Of a DNA stretch of 64,000 bases, positions 56,323 through 64,000 are shown in pieces (the first letter of the stretch is position 1; every line of letters begins with the position of its first letter). The notes beneath the pieces were generated by a model. That model did not search any database and was not told where the DNA came from. It worked only from the letters and a program-made list of their open reading frames with translations. A program made the position numbers and the translations under genes. The stretch is from Altererythrobacter sp. B11 (GTDB taxonomy: Bacteria; Pseudomonadota; Alphaproteobacteria; Sphingomonadales; Sphingomonadaceae), in assembly GCF_003569745.1 (NCBI RefSeq), contig NZ_AP018498.1, positions 2,269,001 through 2,333,000 on the forward strand, in the 5' to 3' direction.

Positions 56323-58095
56323 ATGCCTGATTACAATCCTCCTGCTCGCGATGTGCGTTTCGTTCTGAAGACGCTGCTCCGCATTCCTTCGCTCGCCAAC
56401 ACGCCGGCCTTCGCCATGGTGGACGAGGATTTGATCGATACGATCGTGGAAGAGGCTGGCCGGTTCTGTGCCGAAGTCTTCGCGCCACTCAACCCGGTGG
56501 GCGACATGCAAGGCTGCAAGCGCCATCCGGACGGCAGCGTCACTACGCCCGAGGGTTTCGCTTCCGCCTATCAGCGATATTGCGAATCGGGCTGGGGCAC
56601 GCTGGCCCTGCCGGAGCAATATGGCGGGCAGGGCATGCCGCATGTGCTTGCGACCGTGGTGGAGGAATTCGCCAACTCCGCCTGCCATGCGCTCTACATG
56701 TATCCGGGGCTCACACACGGCGCCGTTTCGGCGCTGCTGGCCAAGGGCAGCGAGGAGCTGAAGGACATCTATCTGCCGCGCCTCGTTTCGGGCGAGTGGC
56801 TTGGGACGATGGCCCTGACCGAGGCGCATTGCGGCACGGATCTTGGGCTGCTGCGCACCCGGGCCGAGCCGCTGGAGGATGGCAGCTTCGCAATCAGCGG
56901 AGAGAAGATCTTCTGTTCGGGGGGCGAGCATGATCTCACTGCCAACATTGTGCATCTGGTGCTGGCCCGCACCCCGCAGGCGGCGGCGGGCTCGCGCGGC
57001 ATATCCCTGTTCGTCGTGCCGAAGTTCATTCCCGATGCGGAAGGGGAGCCCGGCGAGCGCAATGCCGCGACCTGCGGTGCGATCGAGCACAAGATGGGTA
57101 TTCGCGGCAGCGCCACCTGCGTAATGAATTTCGACCGCGCGAAGGGCTGGATGGTTGGCGCAGAAGGCGAAGGCTTGGCGGCCATGTTCATCATGATGAA
57201 CGCGGCGCGCCTGTCCTGCGGCAACCAAGGGCTGGCTCAGGCGGAGCGTGCCTATCAGGGGGCGGTCACATACGCGCTGGAGCGGCGGCAGGGGAAGGCG
57301 GCAGGCGAACGGCCCGATCCTACCGCCGCGGCCGATCCGTTGGTGGTGCATCCCGATGTGCGGCGCATGCTGATGGATGCCCGTGCCTTTACCGAGGGAT
57401 TTCGCGCGCTGGTGCTGTGGACTGCGCTGCAGATCGACCTGTCTCATGCCTCGGAGGATGCGGAAGAGCGCCGGCGAGCGGATGAGCTAGTCGGTTTCCT
57501 CACCCCGGTTATCAAGGCTTTCGGCACCGATCGCGGCTTCGAAACGGCCGTGGACATGCAGCAGATCTTCGGCGGGCATGGGTATATCGCCGAATGGGGC
57601 ATGGAGCAGATCGTGCGGGATGCGCGTGTGGCGCGCATGTACGAAGGCGCCAATGGCGTGCAGGCCCTCGACCTCGCCGGGCGCAAGCTGGCGCGCGACG
57701 GCGGAGCGATGGCGGAGGTGTTCTTCTCGCTCGTGGAGGCGGATTGCTCCACCGCTCCGGCGTTCATCGCCACGCCCCTGCGCGAGGCACTGTCGGAGGC
57801 GCGCGCCGCCGCCCGCTGGCTGATCGACCATGCGGGCGACGATCCGAACACGCTGGGCGCCGGCTCCTATCCGTTCCTGCAGGTGATCGGCACGCTCGCG
57901 ATTGGCTGGATGTGGGCGCGCATTGCCGCCGTGGCAGAGGAGGAGGCAGAAGACCCCTTCAACGCGGCCAAGCTTGCCACGGCGCGGCATTATGCGGGGC
58001 GCAGCCTGCCGCGCTGTGCGTCGCTGCGCCGCGAGGTGGAAGCCGGCGCCGAGGCGCTGATGGCTATCCCGGCAGAGCTGTTGCAGCGGGCCTGA
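56323..58095 (+). CDS. Acyl-CoA dehydrogenase with C-terminal extension (DmdC-like)
   Basis: 590 residues, the long acyl-CoA dehydrogenase form with an extra C-terminal domain, as in 3-methylmercaptopropionyl-CoA dehydrogenase DmdC. FAD-binding segments are MALTEAHCGTDLG and FCSGGEHDLT; the middle shows KMGIRGSATCVMNFD; the base Glu lies in ARMYEGANGVQALDL. The last 110 residues are the extension (RAAARWLIDHAGDDPNTLGA). It may oxidise short or branched acyl-CoA; the substrate is not shown. Twenty-three bases after hisI; convergent with the FAD oxidase gene (three bases between). Confidence 0.9.
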   Translation: MPDYNPPARDVRFVLKTLLRIPSLANTPAFAMVDEDLIDTIVEEAGRFCAEVFAPLNPVGDMQGCKRHPDGSVTTPEGFASAYQRYCESGWGTLALPEQYGGQGMPHVLATVVEEFANSACHALYMYPGLTHGAVSALLAKGSEELKDIYLPRLVSGEWLGTMALTEAHCGTDLGLLRTRAEPLEDGSFAISGEKIFCSGGEHDLTANIVHLVLARTPQAAAGSRGISLFVVPKFIPDAEGEPGERNAATCGAIEHKMGIRGSATCVMNFDRAKGWMVGAEGEGLAAMFIMMNAARLSCGNQGLAQAERAYQGAVTYALERRQGKAAGERPDPTAAADPLVVHPDVRRMLMDARAFTEGFRALVLWTALQIDLSHASEDAEERRRADELVGFLTPVIKAFGTDRGFETAVDMQQIFGGHGYIAEWGMEQIVRDARVARMYEGANGVQALDLAGRKLARDGGAMAEVFFSLVEADCSTAPAFIATPLREALSEARAAARWLIDHAGDDPNTLGAGSYPFLQVIGTLAIGWMWARIAAVAEEEAEDPFNAAKLATARHYAGRSLPRCASLRREVEAGAEALMAIPAELLQRA

Positions 58096-58098
58096 TAC

Positions 58099-59484
58099 TC
58101 AGCTCTCGAAGCCGAACAGCAGGCTGTCGGGATCGTGTTCCCGGCGCAGACGGGTGAGGCGGCGCAGAGCTTCCGATGTGAAGCATTCCGCCACTCTTCC
58201 GTTGTCCGCAGCAAGGCTGGCTTCCCCCACATAGCGGCCGTCTCGATGAGGGGCGAGCGAGACATTCGCGGCGCGCACCCAGTCTAGGTGCAAGGGATCG
58301 TCTATCGGATCGTCCCACATGGCGTAGATACCCGCTTCATTGCCGCCGCCAACCGAAAGGGCACCATCGCGCCCGAAGGCAAAGTTGGGCACGCACTCGC
58401 CGCCGCCAAAGCCGAACAGATTGATGGTAGAGGACTTGCCGGGAATCCCCGCAAGATGGTGCACGGCGAGGAGCATCTCTCCAAGCGATGACTCGCTCCA
58501 GATATGGTCTGCCGCCACGCGCTTGCCGGTCGGCATGGAGGAGAGCTTGGTCAGATCGGCGAAGTCGGTCACCTCCCATTCCGGCGCTCCAATCTGCCGC
58601 GCAGGGGGCAGGGGGCTGTCGAAGGAGCCGATGCGGCGCCAGGCCTCTCCGCTCTCCTGCGCCATTCCCACGGCGCGGATTGCAATGGCCGGCTCGCCGG
58701 TATGAATATCCGGCCCCACCAGGCAGGCGATCTCCGAGGAGGAGTGGGCTCCACGGACCGCACGGTCGAGCCAGTCTGCCATCAGGGGCGCGTCCGCGGC
58801 GGCGAAGCGTCCGCTCCAGGTCGCGGCGGCCTGGGGGAGGGGGTGAAGTTTCAGCCGATAGCGTGTGGCCACGGCGCAGAGCCCTGCTCCGCCACCGCGC
58901 GCTGCCCAGAACAGCTCCGGGTGAACCGTCTCACTGGCCTGAAGGACGGCGCCGCTTGGCAGCACCAGTTCCACCTCGCTCACACTCGCGCAGGCCGGGC
59001 CCCAGCTGCCGGAATTCCACCCGAAGCCGCCGCTGAGCAGATATCCGCTCAGGGATACGTCGGAACAGTGGCCGATGGGGAAGCCCAGCCCATACTGGGC
59101 TAGTTCCTCGATCAGCCGCCCACCCTGAACGCCCGCGCCGACCCAGGCGGAGCGGGCGCCGGCATCGATGGCTATTTCATCGAAGCCGCCCAAATCGAGC
59201 AGGAGGCAATCGTCGCGCAGCGCGCGCGCCTCGTAATTGTGCCCGCCGCCTCGGGGAGACACGCGGATCCCCTGAGCGCGGGCGAAGCGCAGGGCCTCCG
59301 CCACTTGTTCGGCCCGGCTTACGCGCACGATCAGCGCTGGCGCACGAGAATCGGCGAGGCGCTTGTTCCAGCTCAGCGCGTCGCGCACCTCGCCATATTC
59401 CGGGTTGCCGCTGATGGTGACTTTGGCCCCGGTGGGGCAGAGGGTTTCAATGGCAAGGCGGGCGAATTCGGCGGATGATGTCAT
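58099..59484 (-). CDS. FAD-linked oxidase (berberine-bridge-enzyme-like)
   Basis: 461 residues. PCMH-type FAD domain: SPRGGGHNYEARAL (His that binds FAD covalently in the family), then IGHCSDVSLSGYLLSGGFGW, where the Cys could form a second bond, WGPACASV and FWAARGGGAGL. The C terminus has the berberine-bridge-like end (REHDPDSLLFGFE). No signal peptide is seen. The substrate, probably a sugar or alkaloid-like alcohol, is unknown. Last gene of the MFS-cysK-hydrolase-oxidase operon, five bases after the hydrolase. Confidence 0.85.
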   Translation of the reverse strand: MTSSAEFARLAIETLCPTGAKVTISGNPEYGEVRDALSWNKRLADSRAPALIVRVSRAEQVAEALRFARAQGIRVSPRGGGHNYEARALRDDCLLLDLGGFDEIAIDAGARSAWVGAGVQGGRLIEELAQYGLGFPIGHCSDVSLSGYLLSGGFGWNSGSWGPACASVSEVELVLPSGAVLQASETVHPELFWAARGGGAGLCAVATRYRLKLHPLPQAAATWSGRFAAADAPLMADWLDRAVRGAHSSSEIACLVGPDIHTGEPAIAIRAVGMAQESGEAWRRIGSFDSPLPPARQIGAPEWEVTDFADLTKLSSMPTGKRVAADHIWSESSLGEMLLAVHHLAGIPGKSSTINLFGFGGGECVPNFAFGRDGALSVGGGNEAGIYAMWDDPIDDPLHLDWVRAANVSLAPHRDGRYVGEASLAADNGRVAECFTSEALRRLTRLRREHDPDSLLFGFES

Positions 59485-59489
59485 CCGCG

Positions 59490-60191
59490 TTAAGCGAGCA
59501 CCTCGTCGAACAGTTCCAGCATGGCTGCCCAGCTCTGGCGATCAGCGCTGGGGTCATAGGCGGTGGCGGGGTTGGGATTTGCATCGGGGTTGCAAAAGCC
59601 GTGCTTCACCCCGCTGTAGGCGTGGAAGTGCCAGTTTCCGCTCGCAGCATCCATCTCTTCCCAGAACGCCAGCACCTGAGCTCGCGGCACGAGCGGATCG
59701 GCGTCGCCGTGGCAGATCAGGATGCGCGTGCGCAGGTCGCCCGGCCGGGCCGGTTCATCTGTGCTCAATATGCCGTGAAAGCTAACGGCGGCGAAAAGCG
59801 GCGCGCCGTCGCGGGCCAGTTCCAGCGCCGCCTGCCCGCCCATGCAGAAGCCGATCGCACCGATCGGCAGCCCTTCGGCACTCTCCATGGTGGCAAGGGC
59901 GCGGACGGCCGCACGCAGCCGGCGGCGATAAGTCTCCGGCGTGTCGCGGATTGCCATGGCGCAGCTGCGCGCGGCATCCATGCTTTCGGGCTGCTCGCCG
60001 TAGAAGTCCGCCACCAGCGCCAGATAGCCGGCATCGGCCAGCGCGCGTGCCTTCGCCAGCACGAAGCGGGTGGGATTCATGATGGTCGGGAATACCAGCA
60101 CCGCCGCGCGCGGCGTGCCCGTGGGCCGTGCCACATGGCCCGTCAGCCGCGTTTCGCCGTCGCCGTAGGCGAGGGGTTCAAGATCGCTCAT
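59490..60191 (-). CDS. Dienelactone hydrolase family protein
   Basis: 233 residues, alpha/beta hydrolase. The Cys-Asp-His triad is Cys116 (GFCMGG), Asp165 (HGDADPLVP) and His197 (VKHGFC), which places it in the dienelactone hydrolase family rather than serine hydrolases. It acts on a lactone or small ester in the cytoplasm; the substrate is not known. The start ATG at 60189-60191 overlaps the cysK stop by four bases; the frame is open further upstream but antisense to cysK. Confidence 0.9.
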   Translation of the reverse strand: MSDLEPLAYGDGETRLTGHVARPTGTPRAAVLVFPTIMNPTRFVLAKARALADAGYLALVADFYGEQPESMDAARSCAMAIRDTPETYRRRLRAAVRALATMESAEGLPIGAIGFCMGGQAALELARDGAPLFAAVSFHGILSTDEPARPGDLRTRILICHGDADPLVPRAQVLAFWEEMDAASGNWHFHAYSGVKHGFCNPDANPNPATAYDPSADRQSWAAMLELFDEVLA

Positions 60192-61105
60192 TGGGGCAGG
60201 AATTCCGGCACCGAGAGATAACGCTCTCCCGTATCGTAGTTGAAGCCCAGGATCCGCGTGCCCGGGGCAAGCTCGCCAGCCTTGGCCTTGATCGCGGCGA
60301 GGGTGGCGCCGCTGGAAATGCCAACCAAGAGGCCCTCCTTGCTTGCGCAAAGCCGGGCCATCTCCTTGGCGTCTTCCGCGTCGACCTTGATGGCTCCGTC
60401 GATCGCCTTGGTGTGGAGGTTTTCCGGGATGAAGCCGGCGCCAATGCCCTGGATCGGGTGCGGTCCGGGCTGGCCGCCGCTGATGACGGGCGAAAGCTCG
60501 GGCTCGACGGCATAGGCCTTCAGCTCCGGCCAGCTCTTCTTCAGCTCTTCCGCGCAGCCGGTCAGATGGCCGCCGGTCCCCACGCCGGTGATCAGCACCG
60601 CGGGCGGGGCATCGGCGAAATCGGCCAGGATTTCTTGCGCCGTGGTGGCCGCGTGGATCGCGGGATTGGCCGGATTGTCGAACTGCTGCGGCATCCACGA
60701 TCCCGGCGTCTTTTCCACCATTTCGCGCGCGCGCTCCAGCGCGCCCTTCATGCCCTTTTCCTTGGGCGTGAGGTCAAAGCTCGCGCCATAGGCGAGCATC
60801 AGCCTGCGACGCTCCACGCTCATGCTCTCGGGCATGACGAGGACGAGCTTGTAGCCCTTCACGGCGGCCACCATGGCGAGGCCGATGCCGGTGTTGCCGC
60901 TCGTCGGCTCGATAATCGTGCCGCCGGGCTGGAGCGTGCCGTTCTTCTCCGCATCCTCCACCATGGCCAGCGCGATGCGGTCCTTGATCGAGCCACCCGG
61001 ATTGGCGCGTTCGCTCTTCACCCACACCTCGTGATCGGGGAACAGGCGCGCCAGGCGGATGTGCGGCGTGTTGCCGATGGTCGCGAGAACATTGTCGGCC
61101 TTCAT
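60188..61105 (-). CDS. cysK: Cysteine synthase A (O-acetylserine sulfhydrylase)
   Basis: 305 residues, PLP enzyme of cysteine synthesis. The PLP Lys lies in [14 protein letters not shown]; the substrate loop [14 protein letters not shown] and phosphate loop [10 protein letters not shown] are standard, as is [11 protein letters not shown]. Good ribosome binding site GAGAGGAG. It overlaps the MFS gene stop upstream and the hydrolase start downstream, so it is the middle of a tightly coupled operon. No sulfur regulator site was recognised. Confidence 0.96.
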   Translation of the reverse strand: MKADNVLATIGNTPHIRLARLFPDHEVWVKSERANPGGSIKDRIALAMVEDAEKNGTLQPGGTIIEPTSGNTGIGLAMVAAVKGYKLVLVMPESMSVERRRLMLAYGASFDLTPKEKGMKGALERAREMVEKTPGSWMPQQFDNPANPAIHAATTAQEILADFADAPPAVLITGVGTGGHLTGCAEELKKSWPELKAYAVEPELSPVISGGQPGPHPIQGIGAGFIPENLHTKAIDGAIKVDAEDAKEMARLCASKEGLLVGISSGATLAAIKAKAGELAPGTRILGFNYDTGERYLSVPEFLPQ

Positions 61106-62394
61106 GCTTTTTGCTCCTCTCCGGAATCCTCTGGGAGATATTTGGGGCTAAAGGTCCGCGCCCGGCGAAGTTCCGGGAAGATCCATGCCCACAGCGCAGT
61201 GATCACTATCGCACCGACTCCGCCGAACACAACCGCCCCGGTGGCGCCGAGCAGGCCGGCGGCGAGGCCCGACTGCAATTCGCCCAGCTCGTTGCTGGCG
61301 GAGATGGCGAGGCCCGATATGGCGGACACGCGGCCGCGCTTGTCGTCGGGTGTGTTGAGCTGGACCAGCGAACTGCGAATATACACGGAAATCATGTCCG
61401 CGGCGCCGAGCGCCGCCAGCAGCAGCAGTGAAAGCGCGAAATTGCGGGATAGTGCAAAGCCGATCGTGGCGATGCCGAAGGCCACCACCGCCCAAAGCAT
61501 CTTTACGCCGACGTTGCTCTCGAACGGGCGGAATGACAGCCGGGCGGCGACCAGTGCCGCACCAACCGCCGGAGCCCCACGCATGAAGCCGAGGCCCTCT
61601 GGCCCCACGTGCAGGATGTCGCGCGCAAACACGGGCAGCATCGCGGTCGCGCCGCCGAGCAGCACGGCAAACAGGTCCAGCGTGATGCAGCCCAGCAGGA
61701 ACCGCTCTCCGGCGACGAAGCGGAACCCGTCGGTGATCTGGCGCAGAGGATGCGCCGGTGGCCCCTCGTGCTTGGCGCGCATTGGACGAACCGTGGAGAT
61801 CAGCATGCCCGAAACCAGCAGCAGACCGGCGGAGAGATAGTAGGGCAGCGAATTGCTGTGGCCGAACAACAGCCCGCCGGCCGCGGGTCCGATTACCGTG
61901 CCCACCTGCCAGGCGATGGAACTGAGCGCGATCGCGCGAGGCAGCAGCGCGGGGGGCACGATATTGGGCGCGATGGCCGAGAGGGCAGGGCCGTTGAACA
62001 CGCGCGCCGCGCCATGGCTGGCGGCCAGGGTGAAGAGCAACGGCAGCGTGAGTGCGTCGAGATGCGTCGAAACCGCCAACGCAAGCGCGATGCAGCAATC
62101 GACGACATTGGCGCACAGCACCACCCGCCGCCGGTCAAACCGGTCGGCCACCACGCCGGCCACGGGCGTGAGCAGAAGGATCGGCAGGAACTGTGCGAAG
62201 CCCAGCAGCCCCAGCATGAATGCGGCGTCGCGCGTGCCCATGCCGTAATCTGCGCGGGCGACGTCGTAAGTCTGGTAGCCGACCAGCACCACCATCGAGA
62301 GGGTGGCGAAAACAGCGAGAAAACGCGCGAGCCAGAAGCGCCGGTAATCGGCAATCTGCAGCGGCGACGTGGGACTATCGGTGGTAGCGGTCAC
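61102..62394 (-). CDS. MFS transporter, MFS_3 (EntS-like) group
   Basis: 430 residues with about 11-12 transmembrane helices. The opening [20 protein letters not shown] and the [14 protein letters not shown] loop are typical of the MFS_3 group to which the enterobactin exporter EntS belongs; [19 protein letters not shown] is the matching loop in the second half. Substrate unknown; cysK, a hydrolase and an oxidase follow. The start is uncertain: GTG at 62394 fits the family, TTG at 62439 would add 15 residues. Confidence 0.85.
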   Translation of the reverse strand: MTATTDSPTSPLQIADYRRFWLARFLAVFATLSMVVLVGYQTYDVARADYGMGTRDAAFMLGLLGFAQFLPILLLTPVAGVVADRFDRRRVVLCANVVDCCIALALAVSTHLDALTLPLLFTLAASHGAARVFNGPALSAIAPNIVPPALLPRAIALSSIAWQVGTVIGPAAGGLLFGHSNSLPYYLSAGLLLVSGMLISTVRPMRAKHEGPPAHPLRQITDGFRFVAGERFLLGCITLDLFAVLLGGATAMLPVFARDILHVGPEGLGFMRGAPAVGAALVAARLSFRPFESNVGVKMLWAVVAFGIATIGFALSRNFALSLLLLAALGAADMISVYIRSSLVQLNTPDDKRGRVSAISGLAISASNELGELQSGLAAGLLGATGAVVFGGVGAIVITALWAWIFPELRRARTFSPKYLPEDSGEEQKA

Positions 62395-62502
62395 CCGCGC
62401 CCAATGGCAGGCGGCAGCGGCGCTGCCAAGCAGGCTCAACTTGGTTGGGCTTCAGCCTGGCTTTTGCCCGCTGTTCTCCGCAGGCAAAGGAGTGGCCGGA
62501 GC

Positions 62503-62841
62503 TCAGCCCTTGCTGCGCAGGCGCGGATTGGGCTGCAGCTCGCGAATGATGGCGGTGAAATCGTCCTGCCGGATGATGCGTTCGAACTGGAAGCCGGCGC
62601 GATCCTCGGTCGTCCAGATGCAATAGGCTTCGATCCGCCCGATCACCGGCAGGCGGATCATCACGCGCCCCCCGCGTTCCAGCTTCGGCGAGTGGTCGGT
62701 CATGAAGCCATGCGCCGAGATATTCGCGATGTGCAGCCGTAAATCGCCGCGCTCGCGATGCTCGGCGATCACCAGGTGATCGACGGGGTGGCGCGCGGAA
62801 CGGCGCATGTCGGTTACAGAGAGCTGTGCCCCGCCGGCCAT
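62503..62841 (-). CDS. PilZ domain protein (second copy in window)
   Basis: 112 residues. RRSARHP (RxxxR) at about residues 13-19 is followed by NISAHG, giving the two halves of the PilZ c-di-GMP site, and by a beta-barrel (GRVMIRLPVIGRIEAYCIW, then AGFQFERII). It is distinct from the PilZ protein at 2509-2856 but shares the Asn in place of the usual Asp. Start ATG at 62839-62841. It lies between the MFS gene and tyrS on the same strand. Confidence 0.78.
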   Translation of the reverse strand: MAGGAQLSVTDMRRSARHPVDHLVIAEHRERGDLRLHIANISAHGFMTDHSPKLERGGRVMIRLPVIGRIEAYCIWTTEDRAGFQFERIIRQDDFTAIIRELQPNPRLRSKG

Positions 62842-62914
62842 GTTCGAGCGCCTTTCCTTTTTCTTCGAAGCCACTCCGATGGCAGAAAAAGCTGGAGAAA
62901 GGGTAAAGACCGAC

Positions 62915-64000
62915 TCAGCAGCCGCGCAAAATCCCGTGGCGCTTCTTGCCCACGCTGATTTTCGCCTCGGCGCCTGCGGCAAGCTGGATCAGGTGAGCCG
63001 GATCGGTGATCGCGACATCGTCCACGCGCACGGCCCCTTCGGCGATCTTCCGCTTGGCTTCGCCATTCGAAGCGGTAAAGCCGATGGCGGCGCAGGCGGC
63101 ACCCAACCGAACGCCTTCGGCGGTCACTTCCAGCACCGGCAGATCCTCGCCCAATCCGCCGCCGGCAAAGGTTTGCGCAGCGGTCGCTTCCGCGCCGCGA
63201 GCCGCGTCCTCGCCACGCACCAAGGCGGTGACTGCATTCGCCAGGACAACCTTGGCGTGGTTGATGTCGGCGCCTTCCAGGGCTTCCAGCCGGGCGATCT
63301 CGTCCAGCGGCAGATCGGTGAACAGGCGCAGGAACTTGCCAACATCCTGATCGTGCGTGTTGCGCCAATATTGCCAGAAATCATAGCTCGGCAGCTGCGC
63401 TTCGTTGAGCCACACCGCCCCGGAAGCGGTCTTGCCCATCTTTGCCCCGTCGGCAGTGGTCACCAGCGGGGTCGTCAGGCCGAACAGTTCCGTTCCATCC
63501 ATGCGCCGGGCAAGCTCGATCCCGTTGACGATATTGCCCCATTGGTCGCTGCCGCCCATCTGAAGGCGGCAACCGATCCGCTGCGACAGCTCGCGGAAGT
63601 CGTAGGCCTGCAGGATCATGTAGTTGAATTCGAGGAAGGTCAGCGGCTGCTCCCGCTCCAGCCTCAGACGAACGGAATCGAAGGTGAGCATGCGATTGAT
63701 GGTGAAATGCGGGCCCACCTGACGGAGCAGCTCGACATAGCCGAGCTCGCTCAGCCACTCGTCATTGTTGACCATCACGGCGTCTGTCGGCCCGTCACCG
63801 AAGGTCAGCAGGCGTTCGAAGACGGTGCGAATGGAGGCGATGTTGCCTTCGATCGCTTCGGTCGTGAGCATGCGGCGGCTTTCGTCCTTGCCCGACGGAT
63901 CCCCCACCTTCGTCGTGCCGCCGCCCATCACCACCACGGGCTTGTGCCCGGCCTGCTGCAGCCTGCGCAGCATCATGACGGACGCCATATTGCCGACATG
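62915..64000 (-). CDS. tyrS: Tyrosyl-tRNA synthetase, N terminus cut by window edge
   Basis: 361 codons present; about 40 N-terminal residues are missing. The frame at the edge reads [15 protein letters not shown], the HIGH-equivalent segment (HVG), followed by [19 protein letters not shown]. The tyrosine pocket is seen in QAYDFREL and [10 protein letters not shown], and the KMSKS equivalent is KMGKT ([12 protein letters not shown]). A C-terminal S4-like RNA-binding domain ([17 protein letters not shown]) completes it. It ends 70 bases before the PilZ gene start. Confidence 0.96.
   Translation of the reverse strand, partial: HVGNMASVMMLRRLQQAGHKPVVVMGGGTTKVGDPSGKDESRRMLTTEAIEGNIASIRTVFERLLTFGDGPTDAVMVNNDEWLSELGYVELLRQVGPHFTINRMLTFDSVRLRLEREQPLTFLEFNYMILQAYDFRELSQRIGCRLQMGGSDQWGNIVNGIELARRMDGTELFGLTTPLVTTADGAKMGKTASGAVWLNEAQLPSYDFWQYWRNTHDQDVGKFLRLFTDLPLDEIARLEALEGADINHAKVVLANAVTALVRGEDAARGAEATAAQTFAGGGLGEDLPVLEVTAEGVRLGAACAAIGFTASNGEAKRKIAEGAVRVDDVAITDPAHLIQLAAGAEAKISVGKKRHGILRGC

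Overview
The window is a high-GC stretch of chromosome from an alphaproteobacterium, most likely a member of the Sphingomonadales (Sphingomonadaceae or Erythrobacteraceae). The reasons are the protein sequences, the gene order lexA-moeA-moaC-trpCDGE-ppiD / tpiA-secG-pyrG, a pyruvate dehydrogenase E1-beta with its own lipoyl domain, an alphaproteobacterial-type SOS box, and frequent GTG/TTG starts with 4-base stop/start overlaps. The assignment rests on recognition by eye, not on a database search.

Layout. 0-9 kb is mostly minus strand: lexA (cut by the window edge, with its SOS box), moeA, moaC, a CsaA-like protein, then trpC-trpD-trpG-trpE behind ppiD; a small PilZ gene sits between on the plus strand. 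9-14.6 kb holds tpiA, secG, pyrG, an Hsp20 gene, and grxC-nitrilase-DUF1178, ending at tRNA-Arg(CCT). 14.7-27.2 kb looks accessory: a divergent SDR/LysR pair with a clear operator, a CHASE4-GGDEF-EAL protein, a tannase-family esterase with a quinone-oxidoreductase-like protein, a large TonB-dependent receptor and a protein made of two MarR domains. 27-32 kb has a small periplasmic protein, hppD, an ftsB-like gene and pdhA-pdhB. 32-36.4 kb has three Tad/Flp-type pilus genes, a squalene/phytoene-synthase-like protein and an EF-hand protein. 36.4-47.8 kb is housekeeping (trmFO, lysoplasmalogenase, gyrA, an exported repeat protein, ychF, a PEP-CTERM protein, pth, rplY, two TraB/GumN lipoproteins). 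47.9-64 kb holds glyQ-glyS, ppdK, a methyltransferase, comF, hisI, an acyl-CoA dehydrogenase, an MFS-cysK-dienelactone hydrolase-FAD oxidase operon, a second PilZ gene and tyrS (cut by the window edge).

How parts work together. Tryptophan synthesis genes form one unit with the periplasmic foldase ppiD. The TonB receptor, tannase-like esterase, reductase and MarR regulator could form a system for taking up and opening phenolic esters (inference). The GGDEF-EAL protein and two PilZ proteins are parts of a cyclic-di-GMP network. Three neighbouring genes in the pilus region carry acidic loops that look like calcium sites.

The least explained items are: a candidate structured small RNA on the minus strand between comF and hisI; hisI with no usual start codon in frame; two extra segments inside glyS, one of them an in-frame palindromic repeat; a shared sequence of about 38 bp just upstream of both moaC and ppdK; a nested inverted repeat in the leader of the exported repeat protein; the tandem MarR fusion; and dockerin-like acidic loops in a TadE-like pilus protein.
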